NCBI GenBank assembly: GCA_025766275.1
Contig: JAFKAC010000074.1
Location: 62,001 to 126,000 of the forward strand
DNA length: 64,000 bases
Direction of reading: 5' to 3'
DNA from: Lactarius indigo
Taxonomy: Eukaryota; Basidiomycota; Agaricomycetes; Russulales; Russulaceae
The notes under the pieces were generated by a model. The model did not search any database, was not told the DNA's origin, and saw only the letters and a list, made by a program, of their open reading frames with translations. This document shows positions 9,493 through 20,082 of the stretch, in pieces. Positions within the stretch are counted from its first letter, which is position 1. Each line of letters opens with the position of its first letter. A program made the position numbers and the translations under genes.

Positions 9493-11933
9493 AGTGACGA
9501 GCGTCCAAGGGTGAGTGGTACCGTGGGTAGGACCCAAGCTCACTACTACTTATGTGAATGAAAGAGTCCGAGTCGCAAAGCACGGCAAAAGGCAAAGGTC
9601 ACACGTGTCCACGGGCCCCGGTTTAACGGGAGCTTTAGAACCAGCAATTATAACGCAGCGTTCTTTAGGTTCGAAGTGTCGGTCCCCACCTGCTAGCGAT
9701 TAAAAACAGTTTAAGGGTGTGCACCCGTGGATGGCTGCCCAAGTATGGGGAAGGATTGATCAGGGAGACGATGGCTGCCGTGCATCACCCGAACCCGGCG
9801 TATCATACACGTACAGTGACAATTAATCGTAGCTCTATATTAGAAGTACAACTTGAATCCCGCGGCCTCGGCAAACTAGCATATTAGCACACTGAATTGC
9901 TGGCAATTATGCTCCGAGCTCCGAGAACTCGAAGTTACTGCGGCCCTGGGCCAACAAGAAGTGGCATTAGAAGTCGGGCTTCGCCCTCGGACAAAACCTA
10001 TTATGATGCAGTGCAACTCACAACCAATCCGATTTTTTAACGCGGACACATGTGCTAGTATGTACATGACCGTGACGTACTTCACTGAGCGTTGTCGGAA
10101 GAGGGGCAACTCCCAGCAATGGTGGTGGTCATACTTTGAGGAGCCCCTCAGTTTTTAATATGGCTCCACGCGCCGTGACCAATGGCGGATAGTATTGTAT
10201 GCTCACAGTGACATGGTCTATGCAGGGACAACATAAGTTACACATTGCACATTGATTGTTTCATGGCTACAGCGCTAAGGGGATGGTCAACAAAAATATA
10301 ACATAGGTGGCCCGACGACGTCCGAGAACATTTTTATTACTCATCCTCGCACCGATTGATTTCAGTTCTCGATCATGATAAAAAACGTACCACCGTCATG
10401 GTGAGTAGCGGATCAAATTTCAAAGAGTAAGAGTACGGTGGAGCAAGGAGGAGAGCAAGCTTCTCGTTTGGGCGGTTACCCGGGCCGCCGATTGAAGCAC
10501 GGAAAAAATACGGAAAGCAGTACGGTGAATCGGTCAGAGTGAGTCAAGCCACGACTCCGGTTTACTTCTTACATCGCCGATCGTAAGACGCAGCCCCGAG
10601 GTTTGGAGAGTTGTCCGAACACAATTCAAATAGAGATTGCTGACCCCTCCCCCCCAGGTTCCAAAAGTATCTGCGGAGGGTGTCAGACTCTACTCTCCCT
10701 TTCCAAGCCTCGATTCTCTGAGCGAGCGTGGTTTCTACACGCAAGGAGGTACGTGCGATTCTAGTTCTTAATGTCGTTGCAACCTGTGCTTGGGAAAGGA
10801 CATTAAGTTCAAGGCGCACAGATGCTATGCACCACCTGACTCATACAATTGACTGTGCCTACCGCCACAGCTGAACTGCATCTGTCCGCAGTCTGGGTAG
10901 GATCCCCAAAGTTCTTGACCGGCGCCTTGGCCGTGCGTTTGGGCGGAGCAGTCGGGAGCGGCGGTACAGAACAATCAATGCACATCACTATTATCGTTGA
11001 CACCTTATAGCAATGAAGTGCAGGACCTATATTCTCACTGACAATGGTGCAGTTAGTAGATCGGCTGAAAGCACAGTACTGCGTAGGGTTCGATGAGTGT
11101 CACAAAACACAGGCTCACGATGGACCTGTGCCTGGTCACCTGAGGAGCCCCAAGGAACGTTGATTGTGGGCGATGCGGCGTAGTGTAGTGTCCGGCCATG
11201 GTAAGGGGGAGAACGGAACCGATTGGATGGCTGACTTGTCAATGAGGTCCTTCCTTGGCGCCTCTCCAGCACTGGAACGAGCGGTCATTGACCCCCTTCG
11301 GCCTACAACCTCGGCACGGTTTTGACTCAGGATACAAGATAAAAGAAGTGGGAGGGGTAAAGGTACCTCATAACAAACCAACCCTCACTTGTGTTCGTCC
11401 ACATATCACACATCCTCCGAGTCATGTCCTCCAAGCAAAACAGCACCTCGTCGCCCAGCATTCCCTCGTCATCCAGGGTCAATAAGATCCTGACTTCGTT
11501 AATACCCGGTTCATTGACAAAAAAGACACCGACCAACGAATCAAGTGAGTGATACAGCGCTATGCACTGGACCTCCAGGCGGCTGACGAGACTCTTCAGG
11601 CACCACGCTCGTTGCTTCCTCAGCGAAAGCTGCGGAGAAGGGCGACACACCCAAGACAGCACCTACATCACCTACACCGAAGCGATGTGCCCAGAAGGGA
11701 GGGTTCTGGGAGGCGGCATCAGCGCACGCCCAGTTCAGACGGTGAACGATATCGTCTGGACCGTCATGCTTCAATTCGTTTTCTGCTAGAGGAGGTTCTC
11801 CATGTACATCCCGTGTTGTACCGAATCATCCTCGTTTTTGTATATTATGACGCTATAATTGGGTGTTATCGATAGGCTTGACTTATGAGGAATACCGCCT
11901 CCAGAAGCCGGTTTCAAGCGATATTATGTTACT
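9493..11933. other. Intergenic; no supported gene
   Basis: Only short unrelated open frames are seen on both strands. A weakly protein-like patch on either strand at about 11250-11790 has no recognisable motif and no consistent exon chain. Confidence 0.4.
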
Positions 11934-12327
11934 GGGTGACTTTCCATAGGATCTGGAGCCTCTAGATAATTCTCTAGACCGGAGTTTTCTCCAGATCGCC
12001 GAGGTGCCGACCAGGCACACTGCTCACATAATTTTTTTGTGCTCCTCCAGATGATTAATCTGGAGGCCCGGCCTCTACCCTGCTGCAGAATATTTATAAT
12101 CCTCTAGACTAGAAATGCCGAGATGCCAGACCCAGTGGAAAGGCTCAGGACACTGCCATTGATGCGCACCGTCGTTCCGATTCTTGCTTTGTCATTTCTA
12201 GGCTAGATTTTTTGGCTTGTCTACGGGAAAAACAGCCTTCCCAGAATTAATTTTCCTGATTACAAATTCCGGGTACAACCGGTCTAGAGAATTATCTAGA
12301 GGCTCCAGATCCTATGGAAAGTCACCC
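11934..12327. mobile_element. 394-bp TIR element (MITE-like)
   Basis: The ends are perfect inverted repeats of 49 bp (11934-11982 and 12279-12327), beginning GGGTGACTTTCCATAGG. Both flanks carry ACT (11931-11933, 12328-12330), a possible 3-bp target duplication. No transposase frame fits in the 296-bp interior, so it must be mobilised in trans. Perfect TIRs suggest recent activity. It lies 42 bp outside the Ngaro-type element. A decayed relative of one end is at 59120. Confidence 0.85.
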
Positions 12328-12369
12328 ACTGTACCTGCTAGTTTCGAAGCAGATTGAAAGATAGGATGT

Positions 12370-12710
12370 CTTTGCGAGTCGCTTACCTTGGCTTCCACGG
12401 GAGCGTGCCCGTGTCGCGCCGGCTTAGAGGCGCGTGGGCCAGGGGGCCGGGGTGAGCAAGAGGTCCGGTGCAGAGACACGGGTTGAGGAGAGAAACGGTC
12501 AGGTGAAAAAGAACAAACGCGTCGCATTCTAGACTGGTAGGGGAGAAAAGGGGTATTCGGGAAATGGAGAGAAGGGAGGGGAAACGGGGAAGTGTACATG
12601 GGAACATGTGGCTATGTAATTGCGTAGTGGGCTAGTAGAGAATGGGTGGGAGCACGAAGTGCTTCTCAATCGAAAAGGCAAGTCCTTTGTGTCCGAGGCG
12701 AGGTCGCGAC
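12370..12710 (-). repeat. Ngaro-type element, B2 repeat (341 bp)
   Basis: Starts CTTTGCGAGTCGCTTACC and ends GGCGAGGTCGCGAC. It matches B1 (28538-28878) over 341 bp in the same orientation with scattered transitions. It forms the outer 3' end of the element on the coding strand. Confidence 0.9.
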
Positions 12711-12816
12711 GGGCAGGTGGGAAGACAACCCGAAGCGCGTCCTGGGGTGCGAGGCAGAAAGGCTGCTTCATCAATCCTTCAGCGTTTTCTAGTGCAAAAG
12801 GGCGTGGTAGGGCGGG

Positions 12817-12907
12817 TCGAAAATAAAAAGACACGGTTCTTTGAACCAGCTGAGAATATGGGTGGACAGGTGGCGGCACGGAGGAAAGGGATGAGCACAT
12901 GCCGCCC
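12817..12907 (-). repeat. Ngaro-type element, A2 repeat (first part)
   Basis: TCGAAAATAAAAAGACACGG... matches 33944 onward. The repeat is cut by E1 after 12907 and resumes at 28471-28537, giving 158 bp in total. That equals A1 once the TIR element is removed. Confidence 0.9.
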
Positions 12908-13358
12908 TGTTACGGTTTTGGCATGAACCCTTACTGTACTGGTTGTGGCTACGGCTGTAAGGTAAATTAGTCACGGACTCGGGGTTTACGATAGGGAGTA
13001 GGCTTTAACGAATGACTCGATCCTAGTACAGGTAGTAGTAGTATTAGGATTGCGCTACTTATGCGATACGTTGGACGCTACATTACGGTGACTCATTGCA
13101 GCGCTTGAAAGCCTGCACTTTTTGTATTTAAGATAGCTGTGGAAGACCAAGATATGCCATCTTGGTCTTCTTCAATCGTCACTTCTTTGTTCTCGCATCT
13201 TCGCCTCGCCTCCTCATCCAGATACAGGAGTGCTGCTATACTAGTGTCTTCGAACATCTAGTGGAAGCCTTCGTGCCATACGCCTCAGAGCGTGATTAGC
13301 TAAGTCACCAAGTCGCCTTACCGAGTTCAAGTCGAACTAATGCTGTGACGGTGTTACA
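12908..13358 (+). repeat. 5' LTR of E1
   Basis: 451 bp, TGTTACGG...GTGTTACA. It contains a TATA-like TATTTAAG upstream of a hairpin whose second arm, ATCTTGGTCTTCTT (13159-13172), is complementary to the PBS at 13361-13371. Confidence 0.93.
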
Positions 13359-13360
13359 TT

Positions 13361-13371
13361 AAGACCAAGAT
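13361..13371 (+). promoter_or_regulatory. Primer-binding site of E1
   Basis: AAGACCAAGAT lies two bases after the LTR. It is the perfect complement of ATCTTGGTCTT at 13159-13169 in the same LTR. Confidence 0.65.
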
Positions 13372-13379
13372 TATCCATT

Positions 13380-15373
13380 GTGGCGACTGTCAACACCAGG
13401 GACCAGTGGACGAACTTCCGTCCTTACTATCTGGAACGAAGAGGAGACCGCAACGTACCAACCCGGTTCCTAGGAGCAGCTAGGTGGAGAGATCGAGGAG
13501 ACGAAACCGGATACTTCATCGAGTTCAACGGACCTACAAGGTTCAGACCTGTTGAGTTCAATTTCGACCACTTGTGTTGGGTGGAAATTACGTGGAACCC
13601 CATAGATCATCGCTGGGACGTCGTTAGACCAGCAGGGAGACAATACCAGTGTGACATCGACGCACGCGAGCTTAATTCACAAGCTGACTGGGGGCCCATC
13701 GATGGCCAAATACGAGAACACTCCACTGGGGAAGCAGTTAGCGAAGAAACTGAAGAAGAAGAACAGAGTGAGGAAAACCGACCCGCAAGCGTCGGGCCTA
13801 TCGAGCAATATACCATCCAACGAGCTGAGTCTCTACATATCTCAGACCAACCAGAAGTCATTCACGTACGATCGCCAGTGGCAGAGATGGCAACCACCAC
13901 CATGACAGCCGAGGAAATCATGAGTGTTAGGGAACAAGCGGCGCGAGAAGCGGCCGAAGCAATCAGACAAGAATCACAGCAACACCTCATGCCCATCAAC
14001 CCAGAAACTGGGCATCGTATGACCGCAGACGACGCAGCAATCTTTCGGGCTATCGGACCCGATCAAGGAGATCCCCCATCAGGGGAAGGGCCAAGACGAG
14101 GACTGCCACTCGACCCCCCGCCGGGATGGGGAGGGCCACCAGGGGGAGATTTTCCCTGATGCCCAGGTGGAGGAGGAAACCCACCCAATCTTCCAAACAA
14201 CCCACCGGGGGGAGGACCCCCAGATGGGAACGGCGAAGGAGGACCGCCGGGAGGAGGAGGGGGAGGACATGGACATGGATACGAAAAACTAACCGGTGAA
14301 CCCCCCACTATTTTCGATGGAGATCGCACTAAGGTGGATTCATTCCTCACACAATGGCACGTATATTGGGGGATGAATCTCGACACCCCTGTTATGCGCA
14401 ACGACTACCGATGATGCCTTCTATTTCTATCCTACATCAAAGGAGTATCCGTCAGCGAATGGGTACTCTCGTACCTCAAATGGCTCAACCGTCAAATACA
14501 GCGAGGGATAGATCAACACACAAGAGATTTGTGGAACGCAGTCGCGGAGGGTTTTAACCAAAGGTTCGTTAACACCCTTGAACGAGAACAAGCTCAAGCG
14601 CTTCTGAGAAAGGGGTTTAAAATGGTCGACGGAGACATCGACAAATACGTCAATGAATTTGAAGAAGCCGCCAGAAAAGCCGGCTACCGTCTCAACGACA
14701 CCCAGACTATTGACCTATTCACAAAAGGACTGCCCAAAAAGCTGTACGAGAAAACTTACGACCTGGACAAACCCGAAACGTTCAACGAATGGAAACGAGC
14801 AACACTTCGTCGACAACACAATTACATTCACGTCCGAGCAAGGGTGGATACAAGGACACGAAGCCGAAGAAAACGGGCAACGCCGGGTGGTCTGTACCTC
14901 AAAACCTTGCGAACCCATGGGCAATGGACACCTCCACCGATCGAACAAAGGCGAGGCTAGCAGGATCAGAGGAAATTGACTACGGCAAGCCGCCATATAC
15001 AAACCAACCTCCTTTCCCGCCAAGAGGAGGACCAGGGGTGAGGGGACGAGGGAGAGGGGGGTCGCGACGAGATCTAAGGACGGTGTTGTGTTATAACTGC
15101 AACACACCGGGCCACCTCTCACGAAATTGCCCCCACCCCAGACAACCACGGCAGTGGCAACCGCAGAACGCCGGACCCTCAAATATTCGCACGACGGAAA
15201 CCGATTACTACGCACAAGAACTACCACCAGCCCAAATACAGGCTGCCTCCACTAACAAAACTGCAGAAGAACGCGCCAAGGAATGGCTAACCGGAGTGGC
15301 AAACGCACCGGACGAAGTAAAAGACCTGATATTGCAGGATTTGTGGGGGAAGGAGGGTTTTCGGAGTGCCTGA
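13380..15373 (+). pseudogene. Gag of E1, degraded
   Basis: Homologous to the E2 Gag along its length. The N-terminal module (from GTG 13380) is followed by an acidic linker, MPINPETG, a Pro/Gly-rich stretch, the capsid-like block WHVYWGMNLD...LEREQAQALLRKGFKM, and one CCHC zinc knuckle, CYNCNTPGHLSRNC (about 15090). TGA stops interrupt at 14157-14159 and 14412-14414, and a one-base loss near 14846 shifts the frame by -1. At 14412 E2 has an Arg codon, and TGA is one C-to-T step from CGA. There is no in-frame ATG before the MATTT residues near 13887. Confidence 0.88.
15355..15361 (+). promoter_or_regulatory. -1 frameshift slippery site of E1 (G GGT TTT)
   Basis: GAG GGT TTT in the gag frame, 9 bases before the gag TGA, forms a canonical X XXY YYZ heptamer. 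The -1 frame continues into pol. The same heptamer sits at the same place in E2. Confidence 0.6.
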
Positions 15374-17477
15374 ACCCATCGGCCTGGGTGAGGGCTTTAA
15401 ATTGTAATTCTGTAATCATGACGCGCTTTCGTTCCCTTTGAATTCCAGTCTCGAATCGCATGAATTACCGAATGGCCGACATACGAGCATTAGTGGACTC
15501 CAGAGCCACCGACAATTTCATACACCCAAACTTCGCAACAAAACTGGGTATTGGCGTCCAAACGCTAACCCAACCACGAAAAATCTGGAACATAGACAAC
15601 ACAGAAAACAAAGCTGGGTCCATCACTCATTTTACCGACTTAGACGTGTATGCCAAAGGATATCACAGAACCATGCGCTTCCTCATTACGGATCTCGGAA
15701 GCGAGGACATCGTCCTGGGGTACCCCTGGCTAGCGACATATGAACCTACCATCAACTGGCAAGATGCGGTTATACGAGAAGACGTTATGCCAATTGTGAT
15801 CAGTACACAGGACAGTCTAGATTGTCACACTGTTATCGCATCTGCTCTAACTCTCGAACAAAAAGAAGCAATCATCCTGGAGATGGACGAAGAAGATACG
15901 TACTTGCGGGCAACTACATCCACGGAGCTAGCCATTAGGGCAAAAGTAAACGAAGAACCTGTAGAACTGCCGGCGGTATATCAGGCCTTCCAGAAGCTCT
16001 TCAGCGAAGACGCATCCCAGCGCTTCCCCCCTGCTAGGCCATGGGACCACGCAATTGACTTTAAACCCGGCATGCCATCCGCGATCGACTGCAAGATATA
16101 CCCATTAACGCAAGAAGAAGAAGGAAAACTTAAGGAGTTTCTAGACGAAAAGCTCCAGCAAGGGTACCTTCGCCCTTCAATATCCCCGTACGCATCATCA
16201 TTCTTTTTCGTCAAAAAGAAGGACGGAAAGCTACGCCCTGTACAGGACTATCGCATTATCAACTCACATACCATACACAACCAATACCCCCTCCCACTGA
16301 TCCAGGACCTCATCTACGACCTTAGCAACGCCCACATCTACACGAAACTTGACATTTGTTGGGGCTACAACAACATCCGTATCCGCGACGGCGACCAGGA
16401 GAAAGCAGCATTCAAGACCAAATTCGGCCTCTTCGAACCAACGGTCATGTTCTTTGGACTCACAAACTTGCCGGCGACCTTCCAAACCATGATGAACCAC
16501 ATTTACCGTGACACCATCGCTAAACACGAACTTCATGGTACAGTCATTCGGGTCTACATGGACGACATTGGCATTGCCACGCGCGAGGGATCTACATCTG
16601 CTGACCACGTTGCGGCAGTCACAGATGTCCTTCGCGTCGCCCAGGACCACGACCTCTATTTCAAACTCGAGAAATGCCTGTTCCACCAACCTCGGATGGA
16701 TTACCTGGGGGTAATCCTTGAAAAGGGGGTGACACGCATGGATCCGGTAAAAGTTCGCGGCATCAAGGACTGGCCAACGCCGACCAAAGTTAGGGATGTA
16801 CGTTCATTTTTAGGCTTCTGTAACTTTTACCGCCTTTTCATCCGAGGTTTCGCAACCCACGCACGACCACTCAACCAATTAACAAGGAAGGATGCTGAGT
16901 GGAAATGGGGAGACAACGAAGATTGTGCTTTCAAAACTCTGAAATGTCTCGTGACCGAAGAACCGGTACTGGTGCACCCCAATTTACAAGATCAGTTTGA
17001 GTTAGAGGTCGACGCATCGGGATTCGCGGTAGGTGCAGTACTCCTACAGAAGAAAAATGATGGTCGCAAGCACCCGATAGGATATTATTCGGCAACGCTA
17101 AACGAAGCCGAGCGAAACTACGACATCTACGATCTGGAACTTCTTGCCATTGTCAAGGCCCTTCGACACTGGAGACCCTTACTTGCCGGATCTCCGCACA
17201 AGATCAAAATATTTTCCGACCACCTCAACCTCCAATACTGGAAGACCCCACAGAAGATCAGTCGAAGAGTCGCCCGAGAGGTACTGGAACTGATGGAGTA
17301 CGACTTCGAGATCCATCACATCAAAGGGAAGAACAACGGCAGGGCGGATGCTCTGTCCAGACGACCAGACTACAACCAAGGAGAGGAGGACAACCAAGGT
17401 GTGATTGTCCTGCCTCCAGAAGTATTTGTACGAGTCGCTAATGCCGCACGCGTCCTGGAAACGCACCCAATGCTACA
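15358..17477 (+). pseudogene. Pol of E1, 5' part: protease, RT, RNase H
   Basis: Follows the slippery site in the -1 frame. A TGA at 15439-15441 stands where E2 has CGA. The aspartic protease motif reads DSR at about 15496-15504 in place of DSG, explained by CpG to CpA. The reverse transcriptase follows, with KKKDGKLRPVQDYR and YMDD, then the RNase H core (EVDASG, YDLELLAIVKAL, SDHLNLQYW) and the HHIKGKNNGRADALSRR linker. The frame is cut at 17477 by E2 and resumes at 25364. RT and RNase H are otherwise open, so damage is confined to a few sites. Confidence 0.92.
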
Positions 17478-18014
17478 TGTCACGTTTCGACTTGGGACCC
17501 TTACTGTACCGGTTGCAACTACAGCAGTAAGGTAGATTAGTTGCGGACTTACGATAGGAGATTGCGGGTACGATAGGGGATTGCGAGAAGATTGCTGACT
17601 GAGGACTACGCCACTAATACTAGTAGTAGTAGTATTAGGGTTCGAGTTACTTATGCGATACGTTGGACGCTACTATACTGTGACTCATAGCAGCGCTTGA
17701 AAGCCTGCTCGATTTGTATTTAATCTGTCTTGTGAAGACCAAGATACACCATCTTGGTCTTCTTGAATCGTCACTTGTTTCCTCTTCTCTCTTTCTCTAT
17801 CTTCTCTTCTTCCCTCTCTCTCTCTCTCTCTAAAAGTTCAGCTAGTTCATATCCGATTCTATTGTGACCAAGTACAACCAAAGCTTGCGAGTGTACCTTC
17901 ATGTATTCACCTGAGCCAGGACACGGACCTTCGCATCGTCATGTTGACATATTCGCTGAGTTGTTACTACCATTGAGCGAGCTCAAGTCGAGCTAACGTC
18001 GTGACGGCGTTACA
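17478..18014 (+). repeat. 5' LTR of E2
   Basis: 537 bp, TGTCACG...GCGTTACA. It includes (TAG)n and (CT)n microsatellite stretches (about 17619-17630 and 17812-17830). Confidence 0.93.
17717..17764 (+). promoter_or_regulatory. LTR promoter core and predicted transcript 5' end
   Basis: TATTTAA (17717-17723) lies 34 bases before ATCTTGGTCTTCTT (17751-17764). If transcription starts about 28-34 bases after the TATA box, the RNA begins with or just before this string. Its first 11 bases pair perfectly with the PBS. The preceding AAGACCAAGAT (17736-17746) makes a DNA hairpin with it. The same arrangement occurs in E1. Confidence 0.45.
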
Positions 18015-18016
18015 TT

Positions 18017-18027
18017 AAGACCAAGAT
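18017..18027 (+). promoter_or_regulatory. Primer-binding site of E2
   Basis: AAGACCAAGAT lies two bases after the 5' LTR. It is the perfect complement of LTR positions 17751-17761. Confidence 0.65.
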
Positions 18028-18033
18028 CCCATC

Positions 18034-20082
18034 GTGGCTGTAACAACAAGAGACCAGTGGACGAACTTTCGTCCTTATTCGCTCCCCAGGAGAGGAGAAC
18101 GAAACGTCCCCACGCGCTTTTTACAAGCCGCCAGTTGGAGGGAAAGGCAAGAAGAAACCGGGTACTTTGTGGAATTTAACGGACCTACTAGGTTCCACCC
18201 AGTTGAGTTTAACTTCGACCATCTGTGTTGGGTAGAAGTTACATGGAATCCCATAGATTCTCAGTGGGACGCTGTTCGACCAGCGGGACCCAGGTATCAC
18301 TGTGATATCGACGCACGAGAACTTAACAGCCGAACTGATTGGGGCCCCATTGACGGGCAAGTACGAGAACACTCCACCGGAGAAGTAGTATCAGAAGCAG
18401 GCGAGCAGAGCCAGGAAGAAAGCGAAGGAAGAGAACCAAATCAAACGGAGACTAGCGGAGGAGCAATACAAGATCTCCTCATTGAACGAGCTGAGTCCGC
18501 ACATCTCACAGAACCCGAGCCGATTCACATCTGATCACCAGCCATTATGGCAACACTCACACAAGCGATGGAAGAAGTCGCAATCGAAGAAGCACGCGCT
18601 ATACGAGCAGAGGCAAGAGACATCCTCATGCCCATCAACCCAGAAACCGGAGTACGAATGACCGCGGATGACGCCGCCATCTTCCAGGCCATAGGATCCG
18701 ATAGAGGAGACCCACCATCAGAACAACGACCCACATTAGAGCTTCCCCCAGGCATAGGAGGGCCTGGCGGAGACCCGCCACCGCCACCAGGAGGAGGCGT
18801 CCCGTTTGACCTACGACGGACCGAACCTCCAAGAGGACCACCTGCCGGACCACCCGGAGGAGGAGGAGGAGGGGGTGGAGATGGCACAGGAGGAGGAGGA
18901 GGGCACAATCATGAAAAATTAACTGGCAAGCCACCATCTATTTTTGACGGTGACAGACTCAAAGTAGACCAATTCTTAACGCAGTGGCATGTCTACTGGG
19001 GCATGAACCTAGACGCCCCTATCATGCGAAACGACTACAGGAGGTGCCTCCTATTCTTGTCTTACATCAAGGGAGGAGCGGTCAGCGAATGGGTCCTGTC
19101 TTTCCTGAACTGGCTCAATCGACAAATACAACGAGGAATCAGTCCCTATACAAGAGACTTGTGGGAAGCTGTGGCAGACGGCTTCAGCCAACGATTCGAG
19201 AATACGTTGGAGCGAGAACAAGCCCAAGCCATACTAAGAAAGGGCTTCAAAATGGTGGGAGAGGATATTGACAAGTACGTCAATGACTTCGAACAGCTAG
19301 CACGGAAGGCTCATTACCGCCTCAACAAACCACAAACCATCGACCTCTTCACGTCGGGGTTACCCAAGGAGTTGTTCAAAAACGCATTCCAGTTTGACGA
19401 CCCTGTCACATTCGATGACTGGAAGAGAGCCGTCCTCAAAAGGCAAAAAAACTACATACACCTCAAAGCGAGGCTCAACGAATATAAGAATACCCCCTCT
19501 CCACCGAAGAAGCAGAGCGGCAACGCAGGATGGGTGCTCCCGCAAAATCTACCACAGATGAATCCCTGGGCCATGGATACATCGGCAGACCGAGCTAAGG
19601 TGCGGCTCGCAGGCTCTGAAGATATCGACTTCAATAAACTACCCCATTGCGACTGGCCTGCACCTCCCTTCCCACCAAGAGGAGGACCCGGAGCGTGCGG
19701 ACGAGGAAGAGGAGGATCCCAACGGGATTTAAGGAATGTCCTTTGTTATAACTGCCATGCCCCGGGACATCTCTCACGAAATTGCCCACACCCGAGGAAC
19801 CAGAGGCAATGGCCTAACCCCTCCTCAAGCAGCAGAATGACCGAAACTGCCTGGCCGCCTCAATGGCTGGGATCCCCAGGACCGGTATCCCAATATGAAC
19901 CATCGCTACCAGGGTACGCAACACCAGCACCTAGCGCGACACCTGCACCGCAGATTAGTGCGGCCAAAACGGCAGGAGAACAGGCGAAGGAATGGCTAAC
20001 ACAGGTAGCCAACAGCACGGACGAGGTGAAAGACCTCATACTCCAAGATCTGTGGGGGAAAGAGGGTTTTCAGGGCACCTGA
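18034..20082 (+). pseudogene. Gag of E2 with one in-frame TGA
   Basis: The reading frame opens after a TAA at 18016 and aligns with Gag of E0 and E1 from GTG 18034, with no ATG at that position. A TGA at 18532-18534 follows the HI codons where E1 has CGA (Arg). The frame then continues, and its first ATG is 18547 (MATLTQ). Downstream come MPINPETG, a long Pro/Gly-rich spacer, the capsid-like region (WHVYWGMNLDAP to KRQKNYIHLKARL), a basic PPRGGPG...GRGRGG patch and the CCHC knuckle CYNCHAPGHLSRNC (about 19743). The frame ends at TGA 20080, just after the slippery site. An AUG-initiated protein of 511 residues from 18547 would still hold capsid and knuckle. Confidence 0.85.
20064..20070 (+). 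promoter_or_regulatory. -1 frameshift slippery site of E2 (G GGT TTT)
   Basis: GAG GGT TTT CAG in the gag frame lies 9 bases before the gag st op at 20080. A -1 slip leads into TCA GGG CAC and the pol frame. Identical in E1 at 15355. Confidence 0.6.

Noticed and set aside
11027..11774. Candidate gene on the minus strand near 11.0-11.8 kb
   Set aside because: Several short frames exist, but no exon order gives a coherent protein and both strands look equally open.
18010..18030. tRNA-type primer-binding site
   Set aside because: The sequence after the LTR does not begin TGG and matches no tRNA 3' end I recognise. It matches the element's own LTR instead.
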